A stretch of 64,000 bases of DNA from the NCBI RefSeq assembly GCF_001053185.1, contig NZ_CSTD01000002.1, positions 503,577-567,576 of the forward strand, read 5' to 3'. This DNA comes from Mycobacterium bohemicum DSM 44277 (lineage in GTDB: Bacteria; Actinomycetota; Actinomycetes; Mycobacteriales; Mycobacteriaceae). Under the pieces are notes generated by a model. The model had not been told where the DNA came from. It made no database searches and saw only the letters and a list, made by a program, of their open reading frames with translations. A program made the translations under genes and the position numbers. How positions within the stretch are numbered: the first letter of the stretch is position 1; the number at the start of each line of letters is the position of its first letter. Shown piece after piece: positions 42,411 to 53,792 of this stretch.

Positions 42411-44422
42411 CTAGATCGCGCACGCGGCGCGTGCGCCCTCCTCGGTGGCTTTACGGATGAGGCCCAGGCCGGTGCAGTCACCGGCCGCGTGTACCTGCGC
42501 GCCGGGCATCGCCGCGACCAGCGCGTCGTACAGCGTGGTGTCCGGCTCGACCGTCCCGGCGAGGATGACGCTGTCGACGGCCAGCCGCCGGCTGCTGCCG
42601 CCCGACGGTGTAAACACGACGGCTCCGGGCGTGATGCGCTCGGTCAAAGCGCGGACGTGGACGGCGACGCCCAGCCGGTCCAGGCGATCCATGTGCTCGG
42701 TCTTGCGCTTGGTGCCCACCTCCGGCGCGATGTCCTTGCCGGATTCGAGTATCGACACCGAGCGGCCACGGGCGGCGAGGAACTCGGCCAGTTCCAGACC
42801 GACCAGGTCACCGCCGACGATGGCGACCCTGCGGCCCAGCGGCATCCAGACCCGGCTGGCCATCCGAACCGCGCCGGGGCGCGCGAGCCTTTGCTTCCAG
42901 GCGGCCAGCCGGGAGGCGGGGCCGACGTCACCGAGCAGCGCACGCAATCCGGGCCCGGTCCGCACGTGGGGCAGCCCGGCGCCCGGGATGGCGGGAACCG
43001 TGACGCGGCCGCCGGTGGCCACGACCACGGCGTCGGGACCGGACCGCACCACCTCATCCACCGAAACCAAACGCCCCACGTGGATTTCCGTCGGGCCGGC
43101 CCGGATTTCATCGCGCAGGTAGCGCAGGAACGGCTGGTTCTCCGGATGCAGCGCCGACGCCCAGCGCAGCGCCCCGCCCAGCTCCGCGCCGTGACCCGAT
43201 GCCCGCGTTCGGCGGCCACGCGCGCGGCCTCCAAACCGGCCGGGCCGCCGCCGATCACCATCACCCGTTTGACGCGGGTGGTGCGGGGCGCCGCCAGTTC
43301 GCGCTCCTTACCGGTGCGGGGATTGACCGCGCAGTCGACGGAGAAGCGCTGTTCCATGGCGTCGATGCAGTTTTCGCAGGAGATGCACTTGCGAACCCGA
43401 TCCGCGCGGCCGGAGAGCAGCTTGCCCGGCAAGTCGGGGTCGGCCAGCAGCGGGCGTCCCATCGCGACGAAATCGGCGCGGCCGTCGGCCAGGATGCGTT
43501 CGGCCCGGACCGGGTCATGGATTCGGCCGACCGCGATCACCGGCACGTCGACCACTTGCTTGACCGCTGCGGCGGCGCCGACGTTGACCTCGTCGCCGTC
43601 GTCGGCGCCGTTGACCATGCCGGTGACCAGCCGATCGATCACCCCGCCGCTGATGTGGAACGCGTCGACGCCGGCACCGACGAGTTCGGTTGCCACGGCC
43701 GCTGTTTCGTAGATCGGTCGACCGCCGGCGACCCGCTCGTAGCCGGAGATGCGCAACGTGATCGGCAGGGCGTCGCCGACCTCCGAACGGATCGCGGCCA
43801 GGGCGTCCAGCACGACCCGGATCCGGCCGCGCGCCCTATCGCCCCGGTAGTCGTCGGTGCGCCGATTGCGTTGCGGGGCAAGAAAGGAACCCAGCAACAT
43901 GTAGCCGTGCGCGGCGTGCAGCTCGATGCCGTCGTACCCGGCCTGCGCGGCGCGGCGCACCGCGGCCTTGAACAGGTCGAGCACCTCGCGCAGCTGCTGC
44001 GGGCTGATCTCGGCCGACGGCCGACCGGTGAGATACGACGGGATCACCGACGGCCCCAGCGACGTCACGCCGAAGATCTCCGGCCCCAGCCCGTCGGGCC
44101 CGGCGTGCACGAGCTGGGGCTGGATCCTGGCGCCGTGTTCGTGCACCACCTCCACCAGCGCCCGGTGCGCGTCGACCGCGGCGTCGGTGGCCAGGTGCAG
44201 GCCGCCGGGGGTCTCGGGATGGCGATGGTCAACCCCGGTGGCGCCCAGCGTGATCAGGCCGACGCCGCCCCTGGCGCGGGCGGCGAAGTAGTCGCGCGTG
44301 CGCTCCGACGGCAGCCCGTCGGGGGTGCCGTACATCGTCTCCATCGGAGACATGACCAGCCGGTTGCGCACCGTCATGGCGCCGATCCGCCCCGGCGCCA
44401 TCAGATGCGGGAAGCCGGTCAA
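42411..44422 (-). pseudogene. Frameshifted NADH:flavin oxidoreductase / 2,4-dienoyl-CoA-reductase-like flavoenzyme
   Basis: The N-terminal part (from TTG 44422) is an OYE-type FMN barrel with RNRLVMSPMET, ELHAAHGYMLLGSFLAPQRNRR and CISCENCID (Fe-S Cys cluster), then VKRVMVIGGGPAGLEAARVAAERGHRVT. Just after this, at about 43181-43194, the frame changes and the rest (AELGGALRWASALHPE... on to AAGDCTGLGLIRKATEEGARAACAI) is in another frame. The usual segment after RVT is missing, so about 13 bp were probably deleted. The reconstructed enzyme is about 670 residues. Either a pseudogene or an assembly error. Confidence 0.78.
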
Positions 44423-44434
44423 ACGACGCGGCGC

Positions 44435-45562
44435 TTACCGATCGGCGTCCGTGTAGCGGATCACTCCGCGAATGTTCTTGCCGTCCAGCATGTCCTGGTA
44501 GCCGTCGTTGATCTGCTCGAGCCGGTACTGGCGGGTGATCATGTCGTCCAGGTTGAGCTTGCCGGCCGTGTACATCGACAACAGCTGCGGGATGTCGTAC
44601 TGCGGGTTGCCGCCGCCGAAGATGGTGCCCTGCAGGTTCTTCTGCATCAGGGTCAGCATCGCCAGGTTCAGGGTCACGTTGGTGTCCAGCAGGCTGCCGA
44701 TCGCGGTCAGCACGCAGGTGCCGCCCTTCTGGGTGATGTTCAGGTAGTTGTCGATGTCGGCGCCGTGCAGCTCGCCGACGGTGACCACCACCTTGTGGGC
44801 CATCAGGCCGTAGGTCACCTCGGCCATGCCGGCCATGGCGGCGAAGATGTCGGGGTAGACGTGCGTGGCACCGAACTTCAGCGCCTGATCGCGCTTCCAC
44901 TCCACCGGGTCGATGGCGAAGACGTAGCGGGCGCCGGCGTTGACCGCGCCCTGCAGTGCCGCCATGCCGACCCCGCCGACGCCCACGATGGCGACGTCCT
45001 GACCCGGCCGGATGTCGGCGGTCCGCACCGCCGAGCCGTAGCCCGTGGTGACGCCGCAGCCGACCAGGGCGGCCACCTCGAACGGCACCGACGGGTCGAT
45101 CTTCACCACCGAGCTACGGTGCACCACCATGTAGGGCGAGAACGTCCCGAGCAGCGTCATGGGGTAGACGTTCTGGCCGCGGGCCTGGATGCGGAACGTG
45201 CCGTCGGACACCGCGGCGCCGCCGAGGAGCCCGGCACCGAGGTCACACAAGTTGCGCAGGCCGGCCTGACAGGTGGGGCACTGCCCGCACGACGGGATGA
45301 AGGACAGCACCACGTGGTCGCCCGGCGCGATGTCCTCGACCCCGGGGCCGACCTCGGTGACGATTCCCGCTCCCTCGTGCCCGCCGAGCACGGGGAAACC
45401 GGCCATCGGGATGCCGCCGGTCACCAGGTGATGGTCGGAGTGGCACATGCCCGCCGCTTCCATCTGGATCTTGACCTCGTGCGCTTGCGGGTCCCCGATC
45501 TCGATTTCCTCGATGGACCACGGCTGGTTGAACTCCCAGATCAGAGCGCCTTTTGTCTTCAC
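44435..45562 (-). CDS. adhB: Zinc-dependent alcohol dehydrogenase AdhB
   Basis: A 375-residue class III-like MDR alcohol dehydrogenase: catalytic Zn ligands Cys39/His (GMCHSDHH), GHEGAG, structural Zn Cys cluster in IPSCGQCPTCQAGLRNLC, and the NAD motif VAIVGVGGVGMAALQ. Nearly identical to M. tuberculosis AdhB (Rv0761c), including the GTG start (KTKGALIWEFNQPWS). Probably oxidises a primary alcohol or S-hydroxymethyl-thiol in the cytoplasm. Confidence 0.95.
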   Translation of the reverse strand: MKTKGALIWEFNQPWSIEEIEIGDPQAHEVKIQMEAAGMCHSDHHLVTGGIPMAGFPVLGGHEGAGIVTEVGPGVEDIAPGDHVVLSFIPSCGQCPTCQAGLRNLCDLGAGLLGGAAVSDGTFRIQARGQNVYPMTLLGTFSPYMVVHRSSVVKIDPSVPFEVAALVGCGVTTGYGSAVRTADIRPGQDVAIVGVGGVGMAALQGAVNAGARYVFAIDPVEWKRDQALKFGATHVYPDIFAAMAGMAEVTYGLMAHKVVVTVGELHGADIDNYLNITQKGGTCVLTAIGSLLDTNVTLNLAMLTLMQKNLQGTIFGGGNPQYDIPQLLSMYTAGKLNLDDMITRQYRLEQINDGYQDMLDGKNIRGVIRYTDADR

Positions 45563-45704
45563 TTTGGACCTGACCCCATTTCGCCTTTGAACTGAGACTG
45601 CCTGGCCATGTCGTGCCGGGCAGCGAGGTGACGAGTGCCACAGGGCACCCCTGTCGCGTCAGCATAGCGCGTGCGACAAATCAAATGCTTGGTTGGTCGG
45701 GCAG

Positions 45705-46259
45705 TCACCAGATCGGCACCGGGGTCTTGCCCAGCGGGTAGTAGCCGGGCAGCTTCTCACCGGCCAGGCTGCGCTCGATCCGCTGCTGCATGCCCGCCGA
45801 CAGCTTGCCCGCCTTCATCAGATCCAGGTACAGCGCCTGAACGTGGCCGAAGTCGAAGAAGTCGCGCTGCCACTCGATGAGCTTGTCGGCATTGAGCCGG
45901 ATCCAGCTGCCGCCGATGCCGTAGATCTCCCGCTCGGTGCCGTCGTCGTCGACGACGACCTGCTTCCAGAAGCCGACGATCTCGCCCTGCGTGTCGTCGA
46001 TGATCACCTTCTGATAGGGGTACTTCCAGTTCTCCAGCCCCTCCATTTCCAAACCCATTGCGATGTCCCGGATCTCGTCGATCCCGATGCACATCACGTC
46101 TTCCTTGGGCCCGATGTTCCAGCCGTAGGTGGCGTTCGGGGCGTAGAAGGCCGCCAGTGGCTTCCAGTCGCCGGCCTTCTCGCAGTCCTTGTTGGCCTGA
46201 AGCCAGGACTGCACCCATTCTTCGAGTTCCGCGCGCGAGAATGGCGGTTTTTCTGCCAC
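45705..46259 (-). CDS. SnoaL-like (NTF2-fold) protein of the cyp51 operon
   Basis: A 184-residue protein from GTG 46259 with AGGAGAATAA upstream. NTF2-like features: WVQSWLQANKDCEKAGDWKPLAAFYAPNATYGWNIGP and the late WQRDFFDFGH. It corresponds to Rv0762c. It is last in the TetR-cyp123-SDR-cyp51-ferredoxin operon and may bind a sterol or sterol-like ligand (inference). Confidence 0.85.
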   Translation of the reverse strand: MAEKPPFSRAELEEWVQSWLQANKDCEKAGDWKPLAAFYAPNATYGWNIGPKEDVMCIGIDEIRDIAMGLEMEGLENWKYPYQKVIIDDTQGEIVGFWKQVVVDDDGTEREIYGIGGSWIRLNADKLIEWQRDFFDFGHVQALYLDLMKAGKLSAGMQQRIERSLAGEKLPGYYPLGKTPVPIW

Positions 46260-46261
46260 GG

Positions 46262-47834
<1,573 letters not shown>

Positions 47835-47838
<4 letters not shown>

Positions 47839-48653
47839 GATTCCTCCGGATATTTCAGTTGCTGACGTTCCTTGGGCGCGTTGGACAGCGGCGCCTCGGG
47901 TTGCACTTCCATCGAGACGACGAACCCGCCGCGCGGCGTCTCGGCGACGAACGTGATGGCCCGGGCGAGGTCGGACGCCCGCAGGAAGTAGTCGTGCCGG
48001 GCCTGACCCCACTTCGCCCAGTCCTCGAGCGCGGGACCGATCAGCTCGGCGGGCAGGCTCCAGCCCATTCCGGTCTTGGTGGGGCCGGGGTGCACGATCG
48101 AGGCGCGGACCCCCGTCCCTTCGAGTTCCATCTGCAGATTGGTGACCATCGCGATGAGGCCGGCCTTGGCCGCCCCGTAGGCGCCCATGTGCGGGCGCTG
48201 GCGCAACGCGACGTCGGACCCGACGAAGATCAGGTCGCCGCGCCGGTGCTCGACCATGCCCGGGAGCACGGCGGTGGCCAGCCGGTTGGCGCCGATCAGA
48301 TGAATCTGGATCTGCGACTCGAAGGCCTCGGTGTCGATCTCGTGCAGGCGCCCGAAGTAGGTGTCACCGGCGCCGGCCACCAGCACCTCGATCTCGCCCA
48401 GTTGCTCGGTGGCGCGGTGCACGAATCCCTTGACGGAGTCGGGATCGGTGACGTCGAGCGGCAGCGCGATCGCCTCACCGCCGCCCGCGCGGATCTGCTC
48501 GACGATCCCCTCGCACTTCTCGACGCGCCGCGCACCCAGCGCGACCGGAAAGCCGTGCGCGGCGAGCTCCACCGCGGTGGCCGCCCCGATGCCCGACGAT
48601 GCGCCGGCGACGAGCGCCGGCCTGCGCTGGGGATGTGGTTCGAAGCGGGGCAT
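47835..48653 (-). CDS. Short-chain dehydrogenase of the cyp51/cyp123 operon
   Basis: A 272-residue SDR with GASSGIG (17-23) and YGAAK (about 158-162), and IVHPGPTKTGMGW. It matches Rv0765c. It lies directly between cyp123 and cyp51, with GTGA coupling to cyp51, suggesting a sterol- or isoprenoid-alcohol oxidation step (inference). Confidence 0.9.
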
Positions 48654-49880
48654 TCAGGCGACCTCCACGCGCATCGGCAGGTGGGCGAATCCGCGGACAT
48701 TGCTGGAGTGGACGCGGACGGCGTTGGCCTCGTCGACCTCATATCCGCGGATTCGCTTGAACAATTCGGTCAGGGCCACGCGGGCTTCCATGCGGGCCAG
48801 GTGCGCGCCCAGGCAGAAGTGCGCGCCGCTGCCGAAACTCAATAATTTGGGCCCGATCTCGCGCCCGATCAGGTAGTCGTCGGGGTTCACGAACGCACGC
48901 TCGTCGCGGTGGGCCGAACCCGGCAGCAGCAGCAGGATGTCGCCCACCGGGACGGTGGTGTCGTAGAGGGTGAGCTCTCCGGACACGGTGCGGGCCAGGA
49001 TCTGGCTCGACGTGTCATAGCGCAGGGTCTCCTCGACCCACAGCGGCACCAGCGACAGGTCGGCGTAGACCGGTACCAGCTGGTCGGGATTCTTGTTTCC
49101 CCAATAGGCGGCATTGGCGAGGAGTTTGGTGGTGGTCTCGTTGCCGGCGATCACCATCAGGAACAAGAAGCCGAGGACCTCGTCGTCGGTGAGCCGGTCG
49201 CCGTCGATCTCAGCGGCCAGCAGCGCCGAGGTCAGGTCCTCGGTCGGCTTCTTGCGGCGCTGCGCGATCATTTCCTGGTAGTAGACGATGAGGTTTATCG
49301 ACGCCTCGATCGCCGAGGCCGGCACGTCGGTGACGCCGTCCTCGCGGTGCATCACCCCGTCCGCCATGGCGCGCAGGCGATCACGGTCGGATTGCGGCAC
49401 GCCCATGAGTTCGGAGATGACGTCCATCGGTAGCTTGCCGGCGAATTCGGCGACGTAGTCGACGCTGAGCATGCCGCCGGAGGACGCCTTGTCCAGCATG
49501 ACGTCGAGGTGCTGCAACGCGATCTCGGTGACGCGAGGCTCGAGCTCACGAATCCGCCTGGGCGTGAACCCCTTTGACACCAGGGTGCGCAGCCGCAGGT
49601 GGTCCGGGTCGTCCATCGCCAGAAACGACATGGTCTTCGACGCGTGCGGCCCGCGCGACACCGGATCCAGCGACACCCCGTCGCGGTTGGACAGCGTCGT
49701 GCTGTTGCGGAAGCCCTGGTGCACGTCGTGATGCCGCGACACGGCCCAGAAGTTGAGTTCCTCGTTGCGATACAGCGGCGCCTCGTCGCGCAACCGCCGG
49801 TAATACGGGTAGGGGTCCTCGTGGAAGTCGTAATCGTAGGGATCGAGGACCAGTTCGTGGTCGCCAATGCGCACGGTCAT
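48654..49880 (-). CDS. cyp123: Cytochrome P450 CYP123
   Basis: A 408-residue P450. I-helix LMVIAGNETTTKL, ExxR in VEETLRYDTS, heme motif FGSGAHFCLGAHLARME. It has the same position and operon as Rv0766c. Its ATG overlaps the TetR stop (ATGA). Electron donor is probably the downstream ferredoxin. Substrate unknown. Confidence 0.92.
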   Translation of the reverse strand: MTVRIGDHELVLDPYDYDFHEDPYPYYRRLRDEAPLYRNEELNFWAVSRHHDVHQGFRNSTTLSNRDGVSLDPVSRGPHASKTMSFLAMDDPDHLRLRTLVSKGFTPRRIRELEPRVTEIALQHLDVMLDKASSGGMLSVDYVAEFAGKLPMDVISELMGVPQSDRDRLRAMADGVMHREDGVTDVPASAIEASINLIVYYQEMIAQRRKKPTEDLTSALLAAEIDGDRLTDDEVLGFLFLMVIAGNETTTKLLANAAYWGNKNPDQLVPVYADLSLVPLWVEETLRYDTSSQILARTVSGELTLYDTTVPVGDILLLLPGSAHRDERAFVNPDDYLIGREIGPKLLSFGSGAHFCLGAHLARMEARVALTELFKRIRGYEVDEANAVRVHSSNVRGFAHLPMRVEVA

Positions 49881-50506
49881 GGTGTTTCGGTCTCCTCGTC
49901 CGCGCGCGTCAGGATGAGCCGCACCACATAGGCCAGCCGGTCGGCGGTTTGGTGATAGGTGAACTCGCCGCTGCCGGCCTGAACCAGGGCGCCGAAGAAC
50001 GCCATCTCCAGCGCCGACACCGCATTGTGATCGGCGGTGGGTCCCATGGCCGAGGCGATGCGGCGGTGGATCTCCACGCCGATCCGGTCGCGCACCGCAC
50101 GGACCGCGGGGTCGCCGCCACCACTGAGCAACGCCGCCGTGCAGGCCGCCCCCACCTCGGGCTCGTCGGCGACCACCAGGGCCAGGTGCCGCAGCGTCCG
50201 CTCCACCCGGCTGGACATGGGGTCGTTGACGTCGGTGAAGTACGGGACGCGCCGCACCAGGTCCAGGTAGACCTCGGCGATCAGGTGATTCTTCGACGAA
50301 AAATAGGTGTAGGCCGTGGCCGGGGCGACCTTCGCGCGGGCGGCGACCGCGCGCACGGTCAGGTCGCCGTACCCCTTCTCGCGCAGCGTTTCCACTCCGG
50401 CCGCAAGCACCTTGCGGAAGGTTTCCTCCTGGCGGCGGTTGCGGGGCGTCCCACCCGGTTGCTGCTCGGGTTGGGAAGCCGTCGCCACGAGGGCATCGCT
50501 GGACAC
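49877..50506 (-). CDS. TetR-family regulator of the cyp123-cyp51 operon
   Basis: A 209-residue TetR protein with HTH DLTVRAVAARAKVAPATAYTYFSSKNHL (about 48-75). It matches Rv0767c. The GTG start lies inside the palindrome TGGACACATGTCCA, and a similar site stands upstream of the divergent aldA. It likely represses both operons. Confidence 0.9.
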   Translation of the reverse strand: MSSDALVATASQPEQQPGGTPRNRRQEETFRKVLAAGVETLREKGYGDLTVRAVAARAKVAPATAYTYFSSKNHLIAEVYLDLVRRVPYFTDVNDPMSSRVERTLRHLALVVADEPEVGAACTAALLSGGGDPAVRAVRDRIGVEIHRRIASAMGPTADHNAVSALEMAFFGALVQAGSGEFTYHQTADRLAYVVRLILTRADEETETP

Positions 50507-50513
50507 ATGTCCA
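50500..50513. promoter_or_regulatory. TetR operator over its own start codon
   Basis: TGGACACATGTCCA, perfect 6-bp arms with a 2-bp centre. It contains the GTG start of the TetR gene. It shares the core GGACAnnTGTCC with the site at 50647. Confidence 0.6.
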
Positions 50514-50646
50514 AACTAACGACCGGTTGGACTCCAGGCAAGACCGTTTGGGAAACAACCTGTTCATCGGGCATAGTTTTGCGCGGTCGGGACTGACCCT
50601 TGCACGCTCGAGGCCGCGAGGGCTATGGTGCCAACGGGCAATAGTC

Positions 50647-50658
50647 GGACAACTGTCC
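50647..50658. promoter_or_regulatory. TetR operator upstream of aldA
   Basis: GGACAACTGTCC, perfect 5-bp arms with a 2-bp centre, 40 bp before the aldA start. Same half-site as the palindrome at 50500. Confidence 0.6.
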
Positions 50659-50698
50659 ACTCGGTTGTGCCCATTCTTCTCAAAGGCGGGAGCGACAC

Positions 50699-52177
50699 AT
50701 GGCCCAGAGGACCCTGTTGGCCGACGGCGTGAGTGCACTGTTCATCGACGGCAAGTTCTCGACCGGTAGCGCGGGCACCTTCCCGACGATCAATCCGGCC
50801 ACCGAGGAGGTGCTCGGGGTCGCGGCCGACGGCGGCGCCGACGACATGGAGCGTGCCATCGACGCGGCGCGGCGGGCCTTCGACGACACGGAGTGGTCGC
50901 GCGACACCGAACTGCGGGTCCGATGCGTGCGGCAGTTGCGCGACGCGATGCAACAGCACCTCGAAGAACTCCGCGAGATCACCATCGCCGAAGTCGGTGC
51001 GCCCCGGATGCTCACCAGCATCGCCCAGCTCGAGGTCCCGGTGAACGACCTGGCCTTTGCGGCGGATACCGCCGAATCATACGAGTACCGCCAGGATCTC
51101 GGTGAAGCGTCGCCGATGGGGATCCGTACCCGGCGCACCATTGCCCGTGAGGCCGTCGGTGTCGTGGGTGCCATCACCCCGTGGAATTTCCCGCATCAGA
51201 TCAATCTCGCCAAGATCGGGCCCGCCCTGGCCGCCGGCAACACCGTGGTCCTGAAGCCCGCGCCGGACACCCCCTGGTGCGCCGCCGTGCTGGGCGAACT
51301 CATTGCCGAGCACACCGACTTCCCGCCCGGTGTCATCAACATCGTCACGTCCAGCGACCACGGCGTGGGTGCGCTGCTGGCCAAAGACCCTCGGGTGGAT
51401 ATGGTTTCGTTCACCGGGTCGACGGCCACCGGCCGCAGCGTGATGGCCGACGGCGCCGCGACCATCAAGAAGGTGTTCCTCGAACTGGGCGGCAAGTCGG
51501 CGTTCATCGTCCTCGACGACGCCGACCTGGGCGGTGCGGTGGGCGTGGCGGGATTCTCGGTGTGCATGCACGCCGGGCAAGGGTGCGCGATCACGACCCG
51601 GCTGGTGGTGCCGCGCGCGCGGTACGACGAAGCGGTTTCGATCGCGGCGGCAACGATGGCCGGCATCAAGGCCGGCGATCCGCAAGATCCCGGAACCATC
51701 TGCGGGCCGGTCATTTCGGCGCGCCAACGGGACCGCATTGAGGGCTATCTCGACTCCGCCATCAGCGAGGGCGGGACGTTCGCCTGCGGCGGCGGCCGGC
51801 CGGCGGACCGTGAGAAGGGCTTCTTCATCGAGCCGACGGTGATCGCGGGCCTTGGCAACGACGCCCGCTGCGCACGTGAGGAGATATTCGGCCCCGTCTT
51901 GACGGTGATCCCGCACGACGGCGACGACGACGCCGTGCGCATTGCCAACGACTCGCCATACGGTCTGTCGGGCACCGTGTTCGGGGCCGACCCGGATAGG
52001 GCGGCCGGCGTCGCCGCGCGGGTGCGCGCGGGCACGATCAATGTGAATGGCGGCGTGTGGTACTCGGCCGACGCGCCCTTCGGGGGATACAAGCAGTCCG
52101 GGAACGGTCGCGAGATGGGTCTGGCCGGTTTCGAGGAGTACTTGGAAATCAAAACCATTGCCACAGCGGTGAACTAA
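50699..52177 (+). CDS. aldA: NAD-dependent aldehyde dehydrogenase AldA
   Basis: A 492-residue aldehyde dehydrogenase: ITPWNFPHQ, FTGSTATGR, catalytic Glu in LELGGKSAF, catalytic Cys in AGQGCAITT (about 300), EEIFGPVL and a C-terminal FGGYKQSGNGRE. Matches Rv0768. AAGGCGGGAG precedes the ATG. It is first in a four-gene operon. Confidence 0.92.
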   Translation: MAQRTLLADGVSALFIDGKFSTGSAGTFPTINPATEEVLGVAADGGADDMERAIDAARRAFDDTEWSRDTELRVRCVRQLRDAMQQHLEELREITIAEVGAPRMLTSIAQLEVPVNDLAFAADTAESYEYRQDLGEASPMGIRTRRTIAREAVGVVGAITPWNFPHQINLAKIGPALAAGNTVVLKPAPDTPWCAAVLGELIAEHTDFPPGVINIVTSSDHGVGALLAKDPRVDMVSFTGSTATGRSVMADGAATIKKVFLELGGKSAFIVLDDADLGGAVGVAGFSVCMHAGQGCAITTRLVVPRARYDEAVSIAAATMAGIKAGDPQDPGTICGPVISARQRDRIEGYLDSAISEGGTFACGGGRPADREKGFFIEPTVIAGLGNDARCAREEIFGPVLTVIPHDGDDDAVRIANDSPYGLSGTVFGADPDRAAGVAARVRAGTINVNGGVWYSADAPFGGYKQSGNGREMGLAGFEEYLEIKTIATAVN

Positions 52178-52191
52178 AGGAGCTTCGAAGC

Positions 52192-52941
52192 ATGCGGTTC
52201 GAAAACAAGGTCGCGATCGTCACGGGATCCGGTGGCGGCATCGGGCAGGCTTACGCCGAGGCGCTGGCCCGCGAGGGCGCCGCGGTGGTGGTGGCCGACA
52301 TCAAGGGCGAGGCGGCCGAGAGCGTGGCCAAGCAGATCGCCGCCGAAGGCGGAACGGCCATCAGCATTGCGGTCGACGTGTCCGACCCGGCGTCGGCCAA
52401 GTCGATGGCCGACCGCACGCTCGCCGAGTTCGGCGGTATCGACTACCTGGTCAACAACGCCGCCATCTTCGGCGGCATGAAGCTCGACTTCCTGCTGACG
52501 GTGGACCCCGAGTACTACAAGAAGTTCATGAGCGTGAACCTCGACGGCGCGCTCTGGTGCACGCGGGCGGTGTACAAGAAGATGGCCAAGCGCGGCGGCG
52601 GCGCGATCGTCAACCAGTCGTCCACCGCCGCCTGGCTGTACGCCAACTTCTACGGCCTGGCCAAGGTCGGCATCAACGGCCTCACCCAACAGCTTTCGCG
52701 TGAGCTGGGCGGCCAGAACATCCGCATCAACGCGATCGCGCCGGGGCCCATCGACACCGAGGCCAACCGGACCACCACCCCCCAGGAGATAGTCCAGGAC
52801 ATCGTCAAGGGACTCCCGTTGTCGCGCATGGGGACCCCCGAGGATCTCGTCGGGATGTGCCTGTTTCTGCTTTCCGACGAGGCGTCGTGGATCACGGGCC
52901 AGATCTTCAATGTCGACGGCGGACAGATCATCCGGTCATGA
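52192..52941 (+). CDS. Short-chain dehydrogenase of the aldA operon
   Basis: A 249-residue SDR with TGSGGGIG (about 11-18), NNAA, Tyr/Lys in YGLAK and ITGQIFNVDGG. AAAGGAG before ATG 52192, 14 bp after aldA. Corresponds to Rv0769. Likely works on the same alcohol/aldehyde series as AldA. Confidence 0.9.
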   Translation: MRFENKVAIVTGSGGGIGQAYAEALAREGAAVVVADIKGEAAESVAKQIAAEGGTAISIAVDVSDPASAKSMADRTLAEFGGIDYLVNNAAIFGGMKLDFLLTVDPEYYKKFMSVNLDGALWCTRAVYKKMAKRGGGAIVNQSSTAAWLYANFYGLAKVGINGLTQQLSRELGGQNIRINAIAPGPIDTEANRTTTPQEIVQDIVKGLPLSRMGTPEDLVGMCLFLLSDEASWITGQIFNVDGGQIIRS

Positions 52942-53792
52942 CGACCGAGCCGAAGCTGGGCTACATCGGGCTCGGCAACCAGGGTGCGCCGATGGCCAAG
53001 CGCTACCTCGACTGGCCGGGTGGCCTCGTCGTGTACGACATACGCGCCGAGGCGATGACGCCGTTCGTCGACGCGGGTGCCACCGCGGCGGCGAGCGTCG
53101 CCGAGGTCGCCCAGGCCGACGTCATCAGCGTCACCGTGCTGAACGACCCTCAGGTGCGCGAGGTCGTGGGCCAGCTGGCCGAACATGCCAAGCCGGGCAC
53201 CATCATCGCGATCCACTCCACGATCAGTGACGCCACCGCCGTCGAACTGGCGGCCGCGCTCAGGCCGCGGGACATCCACGTCGTCGACGCACCGGTCAGT
53301 GGCGGCGCGGCGGTGGCCGCCAAGGGCGAGCTCGCCACCATGCTGGGGGCCGAGCGCGCGGTCTACGAGCGGATCAAGCCGGTGTTCAAGCAGTGGGCGT
53401 CGTTGATCATCCACGCCGGCGAGCCCGGGGCGGGAACGCGAATGAAGCTGGCGCGCAACATGTTGACGTTCACTTACTACGCCGCGGCGTGCGAGGCCAT
53501 GAGGCTGGCCGAGGCGGCCGGGCTGGACCTGCAGGCGCTCGGCCGGGTGGTGCGGCACACCGAGGCGTCGACGGGCGCCGGCAACATCATGATCCGTGAC
53601 AACATGGGCCCCCTGGAGCCGGATCACTTTCTCTACCAACCATTCCTGCACGCCCGGGGCCTCGCCGAGAAGGACCTGGCGCTGGCGCTGGGACTGGGGG
53701 AATCGACGGGCGTCGAACTGCCGCTCGCCAAGCTGGCATTGCAGAACCTCGCCGACGGACTTGGCGTTCCGCACACACAGGGAGAGACGTAA
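52938..53792 (+). CDS. 3-hydroxyisobutyrate dehydrogenase-family protein
   Basis: A 284-residue beta-hydroxyacid dehydrogenase: GYIGLGNQGAPMAKR (8-22), VDAPVSGGAAVAAKGELA and catalytic Lys in GTRMKLARNML. ATGA overlap with the SDR, and its TAA stop overlaps the next ATG. Corresponds to Rv0770. Confidence 0.88.
   Translation: MTTEPKLGYIGLGNQGAPMAKRYLDWPGGLVVYDIRAEAMTPFVDAGATAAASVAEVAQADVISVTVLNDPQVREVVGQLAEHAKPGTIIAIHSTISDATAVELAAALRPRDIHVVDAPVSGGAAVAAKGELATMLGAERAVYERIKPVFKQWASLIIHAGEPGAGTRMKLARNMLTFTYYAAACEAMRLAEAAGLDLQALGRVVRHTEASTGAGNIMIRDNMGPLEPDHFLYQPFLHARGLAEKDLALALGLGESTGVELPLAKLALQNLADGLGVPHTQGET

Noticed and set aside
43199-45595. A 798-residue plus-strand open frame opposite the flavoenzyme and adhB
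   Set aside because: Antisense to adhB and the OYE-type gene; composition (His, Gln, Gly, Val) is that of a shadow frame.
45640-45654. Small hairpin ACAGGG/CCCTGT between adhB and the cyp51 operon
   Set aside because: Only a 6-bp stem with a 3-nt loop and no following T-run; too weak to call a terminator.
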